From: Chloroflexi bacterium 44-23
Lineage (GTDB): Bacteria > Chloroflexota > Anaerolineae > Anaerolineales > Anaerolineaceae
NCBI GenBank assembly: GCA_001899005.1
Contig: MKUW01000001.1
Location: forward strand, 82,922 to 146,921
Reading direction: 5' to 3'
DNA: 64,000 nucleotides
Position 1 is the stretch's first letter, and each line of letters starts with the position of its first letter. Below the pieces are notes generated by a model. That model was given only the letters and a program-made list of their open reading frames with translations. It was not told where the DNA came from and did not search any database. Made by a program: the position numbers and the translations under genes. Shown here piece after piece: positions 50,919 through 59,801 of the stretch.

Positions 50919-53900
50919 CTACACCAGCGCTACCAGGGGTGGACTTTGGATGACAATCAACTTTCGCATCTCTTTGGGAACCATCTGGCGTATTTTTTGA
51001 ATATAATCCTCGCAAGCTAGCCGGTCTTCGAGACGATCTATGCCTTGCGCCAGCAAATTCTTCCGCCGTAAATCGTGTGCATGCCAGGTTAACCAAAAGG
51101 ATTCTTCCTGAAGAAGTTTTTTAATTGCTTTTTCAGCTCGAGCGTGTTGATGCGCTGCTATCGCTTCCAAAGCAGTGACATACGCTAGAGCACTCCCCCT
51201 ACCAGCATAGGATTGCACCGTAGTATCATCTTCCAGCATTTGCAGTTGATCGGAGATAGAATCCAGCACTCCTGCATCGTATTGCAACAAGAGCAAGCGG
51301 GTTTTAGCCATATGTGTAATCATTTTATATCCGTATATCTGGCTTGTTTGAATGACTTCGTTAAAATTCTGTAACCCCTTCTCCTGCTCGCCACTTAAGA
51401 ATTGAACAGTCGCCAGGCCCATTAAATTGGTGAGGGTTTCATATTTGCCTTCTTTAAAAGTAAAACCTTTTTCAAAACAACTACGGGCTTCTGAGAACAA
51501 ACCCAAAAAAAGATAAACACGAGCTTGTGTGTTTTTAAGCGCTCCCGATAATCCCAAGTAATGATAGAGATCCGAAAGATGCAGGCTGTTTTTAATCTGT
51601 TCCAGGCAATGAAAAATGTTTCCCTGGTTTAAAGAAACCTGGCTGGCGTATGTTGCAGATTTTAAGGCCAGATCCCAGGCGGAATAAAGCTCTGCAATTT
51701 GGATGCTTAAGCCAAATTGTTCCGCAGCATGGCTGTACTGACCGCGCAAATAAGCGATGCGTCCCATTAACAAACCTAATCGGGCTTGTAATGGCAGGTT
51801 GCGATAGGCTTTAAGTTCCTCCTGAATTTCTCTGGCAAGCTTTTCAGCTGCTTCAAATTCGCCTGCAACAACATAACCCATTGCCAGAGTCAGCTGCGCC
51901 TCGATAACGATAAAACGCTCAGAAAGAGTGGAGGCTTTTTGAAAATAATTGTTAAGGCTTTCCAGCTTTTTGATGCCTTCTCTCAACATACTATTTTTAA
52001 TCATAAGATCTGCTTTGCGAGTTTGTAGGCGTATTTGTTCACCCAGGTCGTCATTTTGGAGAAAATTTTCAGCCTTATCCAAATATTGTTGTGCTTGCGA
52101 CGGCAACCCATTGAGAGAAGAGATTGCGCCAAGCCCACTGTAACCGGCACCCAAAATGAGGGCATCGTTTCGTTTTTGACCGATAATAACAGCCTGTTTA
52201 AAACAATTGTCCGCGATGGCAAGTTCGCGTTGAAATATAGCTTGTTCTCCCCAACCAATATACAAGGCGCACAACTGCTTTGTGGAAAGCTGATCTTTGT
52301 GTGAATTTGCGATTAAACTGGCATTTTGATAGGCGTCTTGCGTAGAATATTCATGTTCCTGAATGTACTGGTGCTGTGCCAGTTGAATCCAATAATCGAA
52401 GGCCAGGGTAGTTTCACCTGCTTCCGAGAAATGGAGAGCAATTTTGGGGAGTAAGGCACTATCATTTGTTTTTTTATATTCTTTTTCAAATTCTTTGGCC
52501 AAACGCAAATGAAATAATTGTTTACGAGGTAAACTAGTCTCAAAACTTATCGTTTCGCTAAGAAAGCCAAGCTTAAAGAAATATTTGTCGCTAACAAACG
52601 GCGATGAATCGACCACAATAAATTCTTTTTGTTGCAGCTCTTCCAATGCCACCACAAGCGAGAGCTCGTCAATTTCCAGGGCTGACAAAATGTTTTGATA
52701 AGTGAACGGCTCGCCAATCACCGTGGCGCATTCCATGACGAGGCGTGATTTTTCCGGTAGAGCAAAAAAACGGTTCCGTAAAATTGCATGGGTAGTGCCC
52801 GGGATGGGCATCCGTTTAATTTGGTTTTCATCGTGCACGCCGTATAATGCGATTATCGCCCGAATGGTCTCAATGATAAATAAAGTATTTCCTCCACAAG
52901 CCTTATTGATGCGTTGAATCAAACTTTCGTTAATTTTTTTTCCAAATATGCTGAATCCAATTTGGGCAATATCAACGTTATTTAAAGGCTCAACTTGTAA
53001 AATTGAAAATGGTTCTATTTCATGCTGGTGAAGAACTAAGCGTTGCAATTGGGGGTTCTCAATCTCTGGATTAGCAGAAAGAATGAGGAATCCGTGCTCT
53101 TTAAAGAAACCTCGCTGTGCTATATAAACCAGCAGATTAAGTGTTTCCGGGTCAGACCAATGAGCATCATCTAAAATGATCCCCACTCTTCCACTCCCAG
53201 CCAATTTTAAAAACAAATGATAAATGGCCTCAAAGGTGGAAATTTGATATTCACTCTGGAAGAACTCACCACTGGGTGAAAGGTTCCAGAATTGCTGCAA
53301 TTCAGGAAGAAGGGTAATGAGCTGGGCGCCCCAAATGGATTCCAGGCTGCGCCAGTCTTCTTCTTTTAATTGCTTGCGTAAGCAATCCAACAGCGAGAAA
53401 AATGCTTGATCTTTTTGAAAAAAATTTGCGGTAAGGGATAACCAGCGGTATTTTTTTCTGTCTTGGGAGGCTGCACGTTCTAATATGTGAGTCTTACCGC
53501 TGCCGGTTTCGCCTTGCAGGCAGATGATGCCTCCTCGCAGGACTAGCTGATTAAGTTGTTGAATCAAGCCCTCCTGGCTATCAAGAGCGATATGTTGGCC
53601 GCTTAATGGAACCGTGGATATGGGCGTAATTTCAGGCGTACGTCGCTTTAAACTATCCAATTGGTCTAGCAACGATTTAAGCTGTAAGGCATAACCCGCG
53701 AACCAATCCAGCCCTAACTCGTCAATGGCCTGAACTGCATACTCATGTGCTTCGCGCCAACGTTGAAGACGAAAGAGAACATCCACCTTTAAAAACACAG
53801 CTTGAGGTAAATTGTAATCGAGGTCAAGCGCAATTACCTGCTCTAACCATTTCAGTGCCACATCGAAATCATAACTGTTGATCAGGTGAATGCTGATGCG

Positions 53901-54422
53901 CATCATCAGATCAAGACGCATTCCTTGTAAACGTCGGTTGGTAAGGTGAGTCCAATTTTCGACATCATCGTTTTCCAACAAACCCATGCTTGCAATGAAG
54001 GTAGGTGGTTGCCACAGGTCGACAGCCTGAATCATGCGCTGGTAGATCGGTTCAGGCAAGGGTCGATTTTCGACTGAAAGAAAAGGTAAGGTAGTTTGGT
54101 GATAAAGATCTTCAAATTCGAGCACGTCAACTTCACAACGCTCGTGATCCAGGCCTACCATATCACGATCAATAATCAGCAGGTCCGGATCCGGCAGCTC
54201 TGTGCGCAGCTTACTGAGCATATCGCGCAGTTTTTGGCGCTGGTTGTCATAGGTGGGCCAAAAAGCCTCCATGATTTTATCGCGACCGAGAACTTCTTTA
54301 TGCACAGCTAAAAAATACAGCAGAAAGCGAGTCATGCGTCTTTGGATTTCTAATGGCTTCCCATCCCAAAATAATTTTGGTGGCCCCAACAATTGTATTT
54401 TGAGACGTTTCTTACTTGACAT
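50919..54422 (-). CDS. SARP/AfsR-type regulator with AAA ATPase and TPR repeats
   Basis: About 1167 residues. N-terminal OmpR-like winged helix (KIQLLGPPKLFWDGKPLEIQ, KIMEAFWPTYDNQRQKLRDMLSKLR), a BTAD helical domain (~100-240), an ATPase with LQGETGSGKTHIL (Walker A, ~305) and IILDDAHWSDPE (Walker B, ~415), and many TPR-like repeats in the second half. There is no C-terminal LuxR HTH. Such proteins respond to a ligand through ATPase/TPR parts and activate target genes. It stands between mutS2 and recN. Base use and domain order look ordinary for Chloroflexota. Confidence 0.88.
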   Translation of the reverse strand: MSSKKRLKIQLLGPPKLFWDGKPLEIQRRMTRFLLYFLAVHKEVLGRDKIMEAFWPTYDNQRQKLRDMLSKLRTELPDPDLLIIDRDMVGLDHERCEVDVLEFEDLYHQTTLPFLSVENRPLPEPIYQRMIQAVDLWQPPTFIASMGLLENDDVENWTHLTNRRLQGMRLDLMMRISIHLINSYDFDVALKWLEQVIALDLDYNLPQAVFLKVDVLFRLQRWREAHEYAVQAIDELGLDWFAGYALQLKSLLDQLDSLKRRTPEITPISTVPLSGQHIALDSQEGLIQQLNQLVLRGGIICLQGETGSGKTHILERAASQDRKKYRWLSLTANFFQKDQAFFSLLDCLRKQLKEEDWRSLESIWGAQLITLLPELQQFWNLSPSGEFFQSEYQISTFEAIYHLFLKLAGSGRVGIILDDAHWSDPETLNLLVYIAQRGFFKEHGFLILSANPEIENPQLQRLVLHQHEIEPFSILQVEPLNNVDIAQIGFSIFGKKINESLIQRINKACGGNTLFIIETIRAIIALYGVHDENQIKRMPIPGTTHAILRNRFFALPEKSRLVMECATVIGEPFTYQNILSALEIDELSLVVALEELQQKEFIVVDSSPFVSDKYFFKLGFLSETISFETSLPRKQLFHLRLAKEFEKEYKKTNDSALLPKIALHFSEAGETTLAFDYWIQLAQHQYIQEHEYSTQDAYQNASLIANSHKDQLSTKQLCALYIGWGEQAIFQRELAIADNCFKQAVIIGQKRNDALILGAGYSGLGAISSLNGLPSQAQQYLDKAENFLQNDDLGEQIRLQTRKADLMIKNSMLREGIKKLESLNNYFQKASTLSERFIVIEAQLTLAMGYVVAGEFEAAEKLAREIQEELKAYRNLPLQARLGLLMGRIAYLRGQYSHAAEQFGLSIQIAELYSAWDLALKSATYASQVSLNQGNIFHCLEQIKNSLHLSDLYHYLGLSGALKNTQARVYLFLGLFSEARSCFEKGFTFKEGKYETLTNLMGLATVQFLSGEQEKGLQNFNEVIQTSQIYGYKMITHMAKTRLLLLQYDAGVLDSISDQLQMLEDDTTVQSYAGRGSALAYVTALEAIAAHQHARAEKAIKKLLQEESFWLTWHAHDLRRKNLLAQGIDRLEDRLACEDYIQKIRQMVPKEMRKLIVIQSPPLVALV

Positions 54423-54448
54423 ACAATGGTCTTTCGGTAATAAGAAGA

Positions 54449-56191
54449 TTATTTTTTGGTTTGCTGCAAACGGGTTCTTTCCTGGGCAGTCCGCAAGGTT
54501 TCTTCAGCTGTGATCAGGTGGGTTTCGCTGGTAGCGCCCAGCATTTGGGCCAGCTCCTCGCGGCGTGCATCGCCTTTGAGTGGGGTTACAATTGTTTGAG
54601 TACGACCATGTGACACTTGCTTTTCCACTCGAAAATGCTGATCACCGAAGGCGGCTAATTGGGGTAAGTGGGTAACACACAGTACCTGATGGTCACGGGC
54701 AAGCTGCCATAATTTCTCACCAACCACAAAGCCAACCCGTCCGCCAATCCCTTGATCGATTTCATCAAAGATTAGCGTCGGAATTTCATCAGCTTCGGCA
54801 AGCACCTTTTTAAGGGCCAACATCAAGCGGGCAGTTTCACCGCCTGAAGCAATTTTAACCATTGGTTTGAGACCTTCACCCGGGTTGGGAGCAATCAGGA
54901 ACTCTGCTTGATCAATACCTGTTTCGTCAAACCGCACACTACTTCCATCCGTTAGTTTTAAACCGTTTGGATCTGGAACGATGGCAAAGCCGACCTCGAA
55001 TTGGGCGCCCGGCATACTTAAATCGCTTAGTTCTGCTTCCACTGCGGCCGCCAGATCTTTTGCGGATTTTTTACGCAGGGTGGATAGCTGTAAGGCAATA
55101 TCAAGCAACTCTGAGCGCAATTTGTTCTCCTCCGCGGTTAATTCTTCAATGCGCTCAGAAGAATGTTCAATTTGTTCGAGTTCCTGACTGGCTTGACGAG
55201 CGTATGTTAGGACGCTCTCAAGACTGCCGCCATATTTTCGCTCCAGGTTTCGCAGGAGTTCCAGGCGTTGTTCAATTACTTCCAAGCGGCGAGGGTTGTA
55301 CTCAATTTGATCGGCATAATCACGCAGGTTACTGCTTAGATCCTGCAGCAATACTGCGATATTTTCAGCTTGATCCAGCAAAGACTGCTGGTTCGCATCA
55401 ATCTTCGCCAGGCTTGCCAGGGTGTTAACGATCTGCCCACTCAAATCGCTGATAGTGGGCATTTCGGATTCACCTTCCTCTAGCAATGCCAGCGCAGTGC
55501 GGCTCATTTCCGCCAGGCTTTCAGCGTTTGCCAGCCGGTTGCGCTCATCTTTAAGATCAACTTCTTCCCCGGGGATGGGTCTGGCTGTGTTGATTTCTTC
55601 TACCTGAAAACCGAGTAACTCTTTACGGCGGTCCGCATCACGCGCCTGCTGGTAGAGTGTTTCCAATTCACGCTGCACTTTACGCAGTTGACGATAGATG
55701 GTTTTATAATGGTTTAAAAGTTGACCGTGCTCGCCAAAGCGATCGATTAATCCAAGGTGGTTATGCACATTCAGAAGGGAAAGGTGTTCCGATTGCCCAT
55801 GAATATCGACCAGATGGCTGCCCAATTCACGCAGTAAACCAAGGTTAACGGTGTGGCCATTAATTCGGGCAACTGTGCGTCCTTCACGGCGCAGATCACG
55901 CGTAATGGTTAAGAATTGATCGTCTTCCAGCAACTCTTCCCGTTCCAATATGGCCAGAACAGCTGCCCGGTTTTTATTGTTGATACGAAAAACTGCTTCC
56001 AATTGAGCGCGATCTTCTTCTGCCCGGATGCTATTTGCATCGCTGCGAGCCCCCACCAGCGCTTCAATTGCATCTAAAATGATTGACTTGCCGGCCCCCG
56101 TCTCGCCGGTAAAAATAGCCAACCCTTTCTCAAAATTAATTTCAAGATTGTCAATAATGGCAAAATTTTGGATGTGCAGCTCGGTGAGCAT
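54449..56191 (-). CDS. recN: DNA repair protein RecN
   Basis: A 580-residue SMC-like ATPase recruited to double-strand breaks. Walker A GETGAGKSIILDAIEAL at the N-terminus, coiled coils in the middle (~160-380), signature ASGGETARLMLALK (~445) and Walker B LIFDEIDQGIGG (~473). Length is normal. The upstream B-box gene and nadK run into it with short gaps (18 nt), forming the common nadK-recN neighbourhood. recN is a typical SOS gene elsewhere; no LexA-like box was seen right before this one. Confidence 0.96.
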   Translation of the reverse strand: MLTELHIQNFAIIDNLEINFEKGLAIFTGETGAGKSIILDAIEALVGARSDANSIRAEEDRAQLEAVFRINNKNRAAVLAILEREELLEDDQFLTITRDLRREGRTVARINGHTVNLGLLRELGSHLVDIHGQSEHLSLLNVHNHLGLIDRFGEHGQLLNHYKTIYRQLRKVQRELETLYQQARDADRRKELLGFQVEEINTARPIPGEEVDLKDERNRLANAESLAEMSRTALALLEEGESEMPTISDLSGQIVNTLASLAKIDANQQSLLDQAENIAVLLQDLSSNLRDYADQIEYNPRRLEVIEQRLELLRNLERKYGGSLESVLTYARQASQELEQIEHSSERIEELTAEENKLRSELLDIALQLSTLRKKSAKDLAAAVEAELSDLSMPGAQFEVGFAIVPDPNGLKLTDGSSVRFDETGIDQAEFLIAPNPGEGLKPMVKIASGGETARLMLALKKVLAEADEIPTLIFDEIDQGIGGRVGFVVGEKLWQLARDHQVLCVTHLPQLAAFGDQHFRVEKQVSHGRTQTIVTPLKGDARREELAQMLGATSETHLITAEETLRTAQERTRLQQTKK

Positions 56192-56209
56192 GGATTCACG
56201 ATCCTCTTT

Positions 56210-56731
56210 CTAGCGGCGAATCTCGATTCCTGAGAGGCGATAAAAGAGCGAACTGGTCATAAAGGCCACATATACTCCTGCCCAAATCAGTCCAAAAAGG
56301 TTGAGATTGCCAAAAAAAATTGAGAGCACCAGGGGGAGGGCACTTAATAGCGCACCAATGACGGCAGCCACGGTGACCGCACGATAAAGTGCCGTTGAAC
56401 GCCGCTTCTTGATCAACTTTCGAACTGCTTCAGCGATGACAACGCCCATTAACGGGGCTATAAAGATAATGAAAAAGCCAATATATCGCGCGATGACTCC
56501 ACCAATATAGCCCAGGATAAGGGCTGTCAGAGACCCAAGTATGAAATCCTGTGCTTTGGCGGTATTGAAAACCTTTTGCTGCCCGCGTACGCACTCTTTG
56601 CAACGATAACCTGTTGGCGTTAACACCGCACATTCGCTGCAGATTAATCTCTCACAACGATTGCAGCGCAGAAAGGTTTCGCGATCGGGATGGCGGTAGC
56701 ATACCGATACTGGCTTTTCAGCCTCACTCAT
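56210..56731 (-). CDS. B-box zinc-finger membrane protein
   Basis: About 173 residues. An N-terminal B-box-type zinc finger (CYRHPDRETFLRCNRCERLICSECAVLTPTGYRCKEC) is followed by four membrane segments. The type is common in Chloroflexota and Actinobacteriota; function unknown. It overlaps nadK by 4 nt (its ATG is within the nadK end), and recN starts 19 nt further, so all three are co-transcribed. Confidence 0.85.
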   Translation of the reverse strand: MSEAEKPVSVCYRHPDRETFLRCNRCERLICSECAVLTPTGYRCKECVRGQQKVFNTAKAQDFILGSLTALILGYIGGVIARYIGFFIIFIAPLMGVVIAEAVRKLIKKRRSTALYRAVTVAAVIGALLSALPLVLSIFFGNLNLFGLIWAGVYVAFMTSSLFYRLSGIEIRR

Positions 56732-57603
56732 ATGCGGCTACCTACAATGGGGTTTTGTTCCATATATTTGTTCAAATTGCGGTAAAAATAGCCAGCATCC
56801 TCAAAGCGCACAAAAGACACTGAATCGTTGCTGGCGCTTACATCTACAGTGTCACCATCCTCAACGCTGATCGGTGCCTGGCCATCTGCACTCAAAACCG
56901 CCTGATGGGTGGTCTCAACTTCGATTGTCACGGTTGACCCTTCAGCCAGAATGATCGACCGATTAGCCGAGAGGTGTGGTGCTACCGGGACAATTAGAAT
57001 GTTCCTTAAAGTTGGGGGCATAATTGGGCCGCCGACCGCCAACGCATAAGCAGTCGATCCTGTCGGGGTGGAAGCAATCAGACCATCAGCATTATATGAA
57101 CCCAATACATAACCATCCAGGCGGGCAGTCAATAAAATTGGACGTACATATTCGCCTCGGCACACGACAATTTCATTTAGAACATGCCATACACCTTTGG
57201 AAGCTCCATTACGGAATAACTCACCCCTTAAAAGCATGCGTTCTTCCAACCAGAAATTTCCAGCCATAAGCTGCTCAAACCTATGTGCACAATCTTCCTG
57301 TGATATCTCCATCAGGAACCCGAAGCGGCCGCGGTTAATTCCCAATAAAGGAATAGCTCGCGGTGCCACCAAATGACTGCCACGCAGCATGGTGCCATCC
57401 CCACCCAGGGCGATCAACATATCTATTTGACCATTGTCTAAAACTTCGTTTAATTGAGGTTCATAGATTGTGTAAGTTTGGGCTTTCTCTGCCCCAAGAG
57501 CCAATAGTAAAGCGGCAATATCCTGCGCGTCACCAGCCACTTCAGGCTGTGATGGATGGGTGACAACAGCGAACTTTCGGGGAGGGCGCATTGTGCCGGA
57601 CAT
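56728..57603 (-). CDS. nadK: NAD kinase
   Basis: A 291-residue cytosolic kinase that makes NADP from NAD. GGDGTMLRG (~residue 63), LNEIVVCRGE, DGLIASTPTGSTAYALAVGGPI and the following C-terminal domain fit NadK fully. TATAAT on the - strand (57613-57618) is 9 nt before the start, again pointing to a leaderless or very short leader. First gene of the nadK-B-box-recN operon. Confidence 0.96.
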   Translation of the reverse strand: MSGTMRPPRKFAVVTHPSQPEVAGDAQDIAALLLALGAEKAQTYTIYEPQLNEVLDNGQIDMLIALGGDGTMLRGSHLVAPRAIPLLGINRGRFGFLMEISQEDCAHRFEQLMAGNFWLEERMLLRGELFRNGASKGVWHVLNEIVVCRGEYVRPILLTARLDGYVLGSYNADGLIASTPTGSTAYALAVGGPIMPPTLRNILIVPVAPHLSANRSIILAEGSTVTIEVETTHQAVLSADGQAPISVEDGDTVDVSASNDSVSFVRFEDAGYFYRNLNKYMEQNPIVGSRI

Positions 57604-57999
57604 AGTTGTTTAATTATACCAGCAGGCTTGCCTGGGATGTATTGGCAATGCTTGGACAATCCTCGTCTAAGTCAGCTCATGGGCGAAGCATCCGCGACGG
57701 GTGCGTTTTTACAAGATAAAATGGTTTCCCGGAGGCTTCGCCCTTACGAAAGATCCCACATGCTGTAGGAAAAATCGTGCCTGCTTTGTCCTGTCATTGC
57801 TATCCGCCGATCTTGTCTTCAGTGGCGCGGGAATCTTCTCAAATGAGAATGCTCGTAAGATAGAGAATTGTTTCACAGTTCTGTCATTTTTTGAAAGACG
57901 GAGTATTTATCTTAAACCGACTATATTTGTTGTGAATCCGGTTCGTTAAACAGCCGCCCACCAATTTCCAAACCATCCAAGCATCGAGTCGCCCTTCTT
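57604..57999. other. Intergenic region with repeat copy 5
   Basis: About 395 nt; repeat copy 5 at 57670-57765. No gene seen. Confidence 0.6.
57670..57765 (-). repeat. Dispersed palindromic repeat, copy 5 (core 57681-57743)
   Basis: Core arms GGGCGAAGCATCCG (57681-57694) and CGGAGGCTTCGCCC (57730-57743), one mismatch. Flank homology is short (CTTACGAAAGATC). Confidence 0.88.
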
Positions 58000-58518
58000 T
58001 TACAGCTTCTGATCGCAGATCGAGCGAAAACCGCAGCGACTGCAGCGGGCAGGATCATTATGTGATCGATCACAATAAGAGGAACCTTCATCTGCGCGAA
58101 TGTCCGTCAGCAGATCCAGTAAAGCTTCCTCCTGGGCTGGTGTGTAATCAATGGCGAAGGTACGGTTACGATATTTTAAAATCCCGTATGGGGGGCGCAT
58201 GCCGGTTGAACGATCCACTAAAAGACAATAAGCCAGCAATTGAAATACATGGCTGCCATAAGGTTCAACGCGGCTAAAGCTGCTTTTCACTTCGACCGGT
58301 ATAAAACAATCCCCTTGTTTCACTAAATAATCCGGCTTGCCGGTTAACATTGCGTCGGCGTCAAAGAAAGGTTTCTCAACTTTGCCCCACAACTGCGGAT
58401 CGGAATAAATGATACGCCCGTCCGGTACCCCACTCTGTACGCGTTGGAAATGACTGCGCCAGAAGAAAAAGACTGCCAGCAGCAGTAATAGCAGTGCCAG
58501 GAGAATGAGAGGATTCAA
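58000..58518 (-). CDS. Cas4-like PD-(D/E)xK nuclease, C-terminal catalytic part with membrane anchor
   Basis: About 172 residues from TTG 58518 (191 from ATG 58575). A membrane helix at the start (NPLILLALLLLLLAVFFFW), then the nuclease core: LTGKPDYLV (metal Asp), FIPVEVKSSF (E-x-K) and a helix with QLLAYCLLV (QxxxY), then a C-terminal cluster of three Cys (C-x11-C-x2-C...C, in YCDRSHNDPARCSRCGFRSIC) that, with a Cys in the partner, would hold a 4Fe-4S cluster as in Cas4/Dna2. The N-terminal Cys region is in the preceding, overlapping gene (58515-58760). Start TTG 58518 overlaps the stop of that gene as TTGA. Last gene of the ssb operon. No CRISPR genes nearby. Confidence 0.78.
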   Translation of the reverse strand: MNPLILLALLLLLLAVFFFWRSHFQRVQSGVPDGRIIYSDPQLWGKVEKPFFDADAMLTGKPDYLVKQGDCFIPVEVKSSFSRVEPYGSHVFQLLAYCLLVDRSTGMRPPYGILKYRNRTFAIDYTPAQEEALLDLLTDIRADEGSSYCDRSHNDPARCSRCGFRSICDQKL

Positions 58519-58760
58519 GGGTAAACCCGCTGTATCAGCCAAATCACCGCTAAAGTCAGAGCAGAGATTAAGCATAACCAGGCTGTGCTGCGCAGTAACA
58601 GGGTATGAAGAAGCGCTTTTCCATGCCGGTGATGATATTCTGTTCCTGCCGCCATTTCGGTTAGATTCTGGCTTTCTCTGCCTTCCCTTTGGTAGGACCA
58701 GGCTCGTTTACAGTACAAATAGGTGCTAATTTCAGAAGCGCGAATGGTACGTTTTCTCAA
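58515..58760 (-). CDS. Cas4-like N-terminal part with C-terminal membrane helix
   Basis: An 81-residue protein. The first ~45 residues (RASEISTYLYCKRAWSYQREG...GTEYHHRHGKAL) have the pattern of the N-terminus of Cas4/RecB-like nucleases: the first Fe-S Cys (YCKRAW) and the H of the HxxG-like helix. The rest (STAWLCLISALTLAVIWLIQRVY) is a membrane helix. It overlaps the translin gene by 4 nt (ATGA) upstream and the catalytic gene downstream. The two products together resemble one Cas4-like protein cut at a membrane hairpin. A frameshift is the alternative, but clean coupling at both ends speaks for two genes. Confidence 0.72.
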   Translation of the reverse strand: MRKRTIRASEISTYLYCKRAWSYQREGRESQNLTEMAAGTEYHHRHGKALLHTLLLRSTAWLCLISALTLAVIWLIQRVYP

Positions 58761-59437
58761 TCACCATCCTCTGTGGAAAATTCAGTTGTATTAGGGACTA
58801 AATCCTCCTGTAAGAGCTGCTTAGAAAGATTTTTCATCGCGCTGGTGAGTCGCTGTTCACGTATGCTGATGGTGATGTCTCCACGAGTGCGCTCCACGAT
58901 TCCACGCGCCAGGTCGGTTTGGCGGCGAAGCCCATTGGTAAGGGCATCAGGATAATCTACCGTGATTAACAGCGAATAAATTTCATCCATAATACCCAAC
59001 AATCGCTCACTTTCATCCGAATATCCCTGCCGCAGAATATCCAGACAGCGCCGCCGTAATTCACCAGTTACTTCAGCCAGGCCGTTTAAGTAAACGGCAG
59101 CTTCCACATCCAATTCCTCCGGCAACGGGATATCTTGTTTCTGGATGAGCGCGCAGGTTACCATGGCTTCCACATATTCTTTGAGCGCATCCTGGGTATA
59201 TCCGGCATAAAAAAGATCAGGGTGATCTACAAGGTCTGTTTTCAGTTTTTCCACCAAAGTGCGAGCTTGACTGAGGTGCTCATTCGCCAGGTCAATTTCA
59301 AGACGGTGAATGGCACGAATTGCCTGAGATGAATTGCGAATGACCTGCCGCGCTTGGGTGAGCGCCATATCGCGGGCCTGGTTACGCACGTCAAAAGATT
59401 TGTGCGCAAATTCAGAAATTAATAAAAAACGATCCAC
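58757..59437 (-). CDS. Translin family nucleic-acid-binding protein
   Basis: About 226 residues, all helical. The family pattern is clear: R-x-x-IRNSSQAIRAIHRLE (basic helix), YLNGLAEVTGELRRRCLD and the C-terminal VDYPDALTNGLRRQTDLARGIVERTRGDITISIRE, closest in style to archaeal translins. Translin forms octamers that bind single-stranded DNA/RNA; the eukaryotic partner TRAX supplies nuclease residues not obvious here. GTG start overlaps the DUF3467 stop by one base (TAGTG), and its end overlaps the Cas4-like N-part by 4 nt. Confidence 0.85.
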   Translation of the reverse strand: MDRFLLISEFAHKSFDVRNQARDMALTQARQVIRNSSQAIRAIHRLEIDLANEHLSQARTLVEKLKTDLVDHPDLFYAGYTQDALKEYVEAMVTCALIQKQDIPLPEELDVEAAVYLNGLAEVTGELRRRCLDILRQGYSDESERLLGIMDEIYSLLITVDYPDALTNGLRRQTDLARGIVERTRGDITISIREQRLTSAMKNLSKQLLQEDLVPNTTEFSTEDGD

Positions 59438-59790
59438 TAGATCTCACTCTCTGGGGGTTCAGGGGCTTTATCAGGATTTTCAGGCGGGTGAATATTCCGA
59501 AAGAGGGTATTAGCCAGGTTGGGTTGACCGGATGGAATTTCAATCGGACCAAAATTGTTTTCGTAACGAGCCAGGTTTTCAGTCATAGCCTGTAAAAATA
59601 GTTTGGCTGCAATTGGTGACATAAGAATGCGAGCCAAAATTTTAGGCTGTGCGCCGGGCAGCATGGCTGCAAAATCGAACACAAACTCAGATGGGGTATG
59701 GCTGATTCGGGTCAGGTTGCTATAGTGAACGGCCAGGTCTTCCGGCATGAGCAGGGGCGGAAGGCCTGGCACAACTTTTTTATCATCCAT
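59437..59790 (-). CDS. DUF3467 domain protein
   Basis: About 117 residues. HYSNLTRISHTPSEFVFDFAAMLPG, then ARILMSPIAAKLFLQAMTENLARYENNFGPIEIP are the full DUF3467 pattern. Function is unknown, small and soluble. It sits 11 nt after ssb and one base before translin, so it belongs to the same operon. Its place among nucleic-acid-binding proteins suggests a related role, by inference. Confidence 0.88.
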   Translation of the reverse strand: MDDKKVVPGLPPLLMPEDLAVHYSNLTRISHTPSEFVFDFAAMLPGAQPKILARILMSPIAAKLFLQAMTENLARYENNFGPIEIPSGQPNLANTLFRNIHPPENPDKAPEPPESEI

Positions 59791-59801
59791 ATATTCTGGC
59801 T

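Noticed and set aside
58000..58760. CRISPR-Cas locus because of the Cas4-like protein
   Set aside because: No cas1, cas2, effector genes or repeats are within the window; Cas4-like nucleases are also found outside CRISPR loci.
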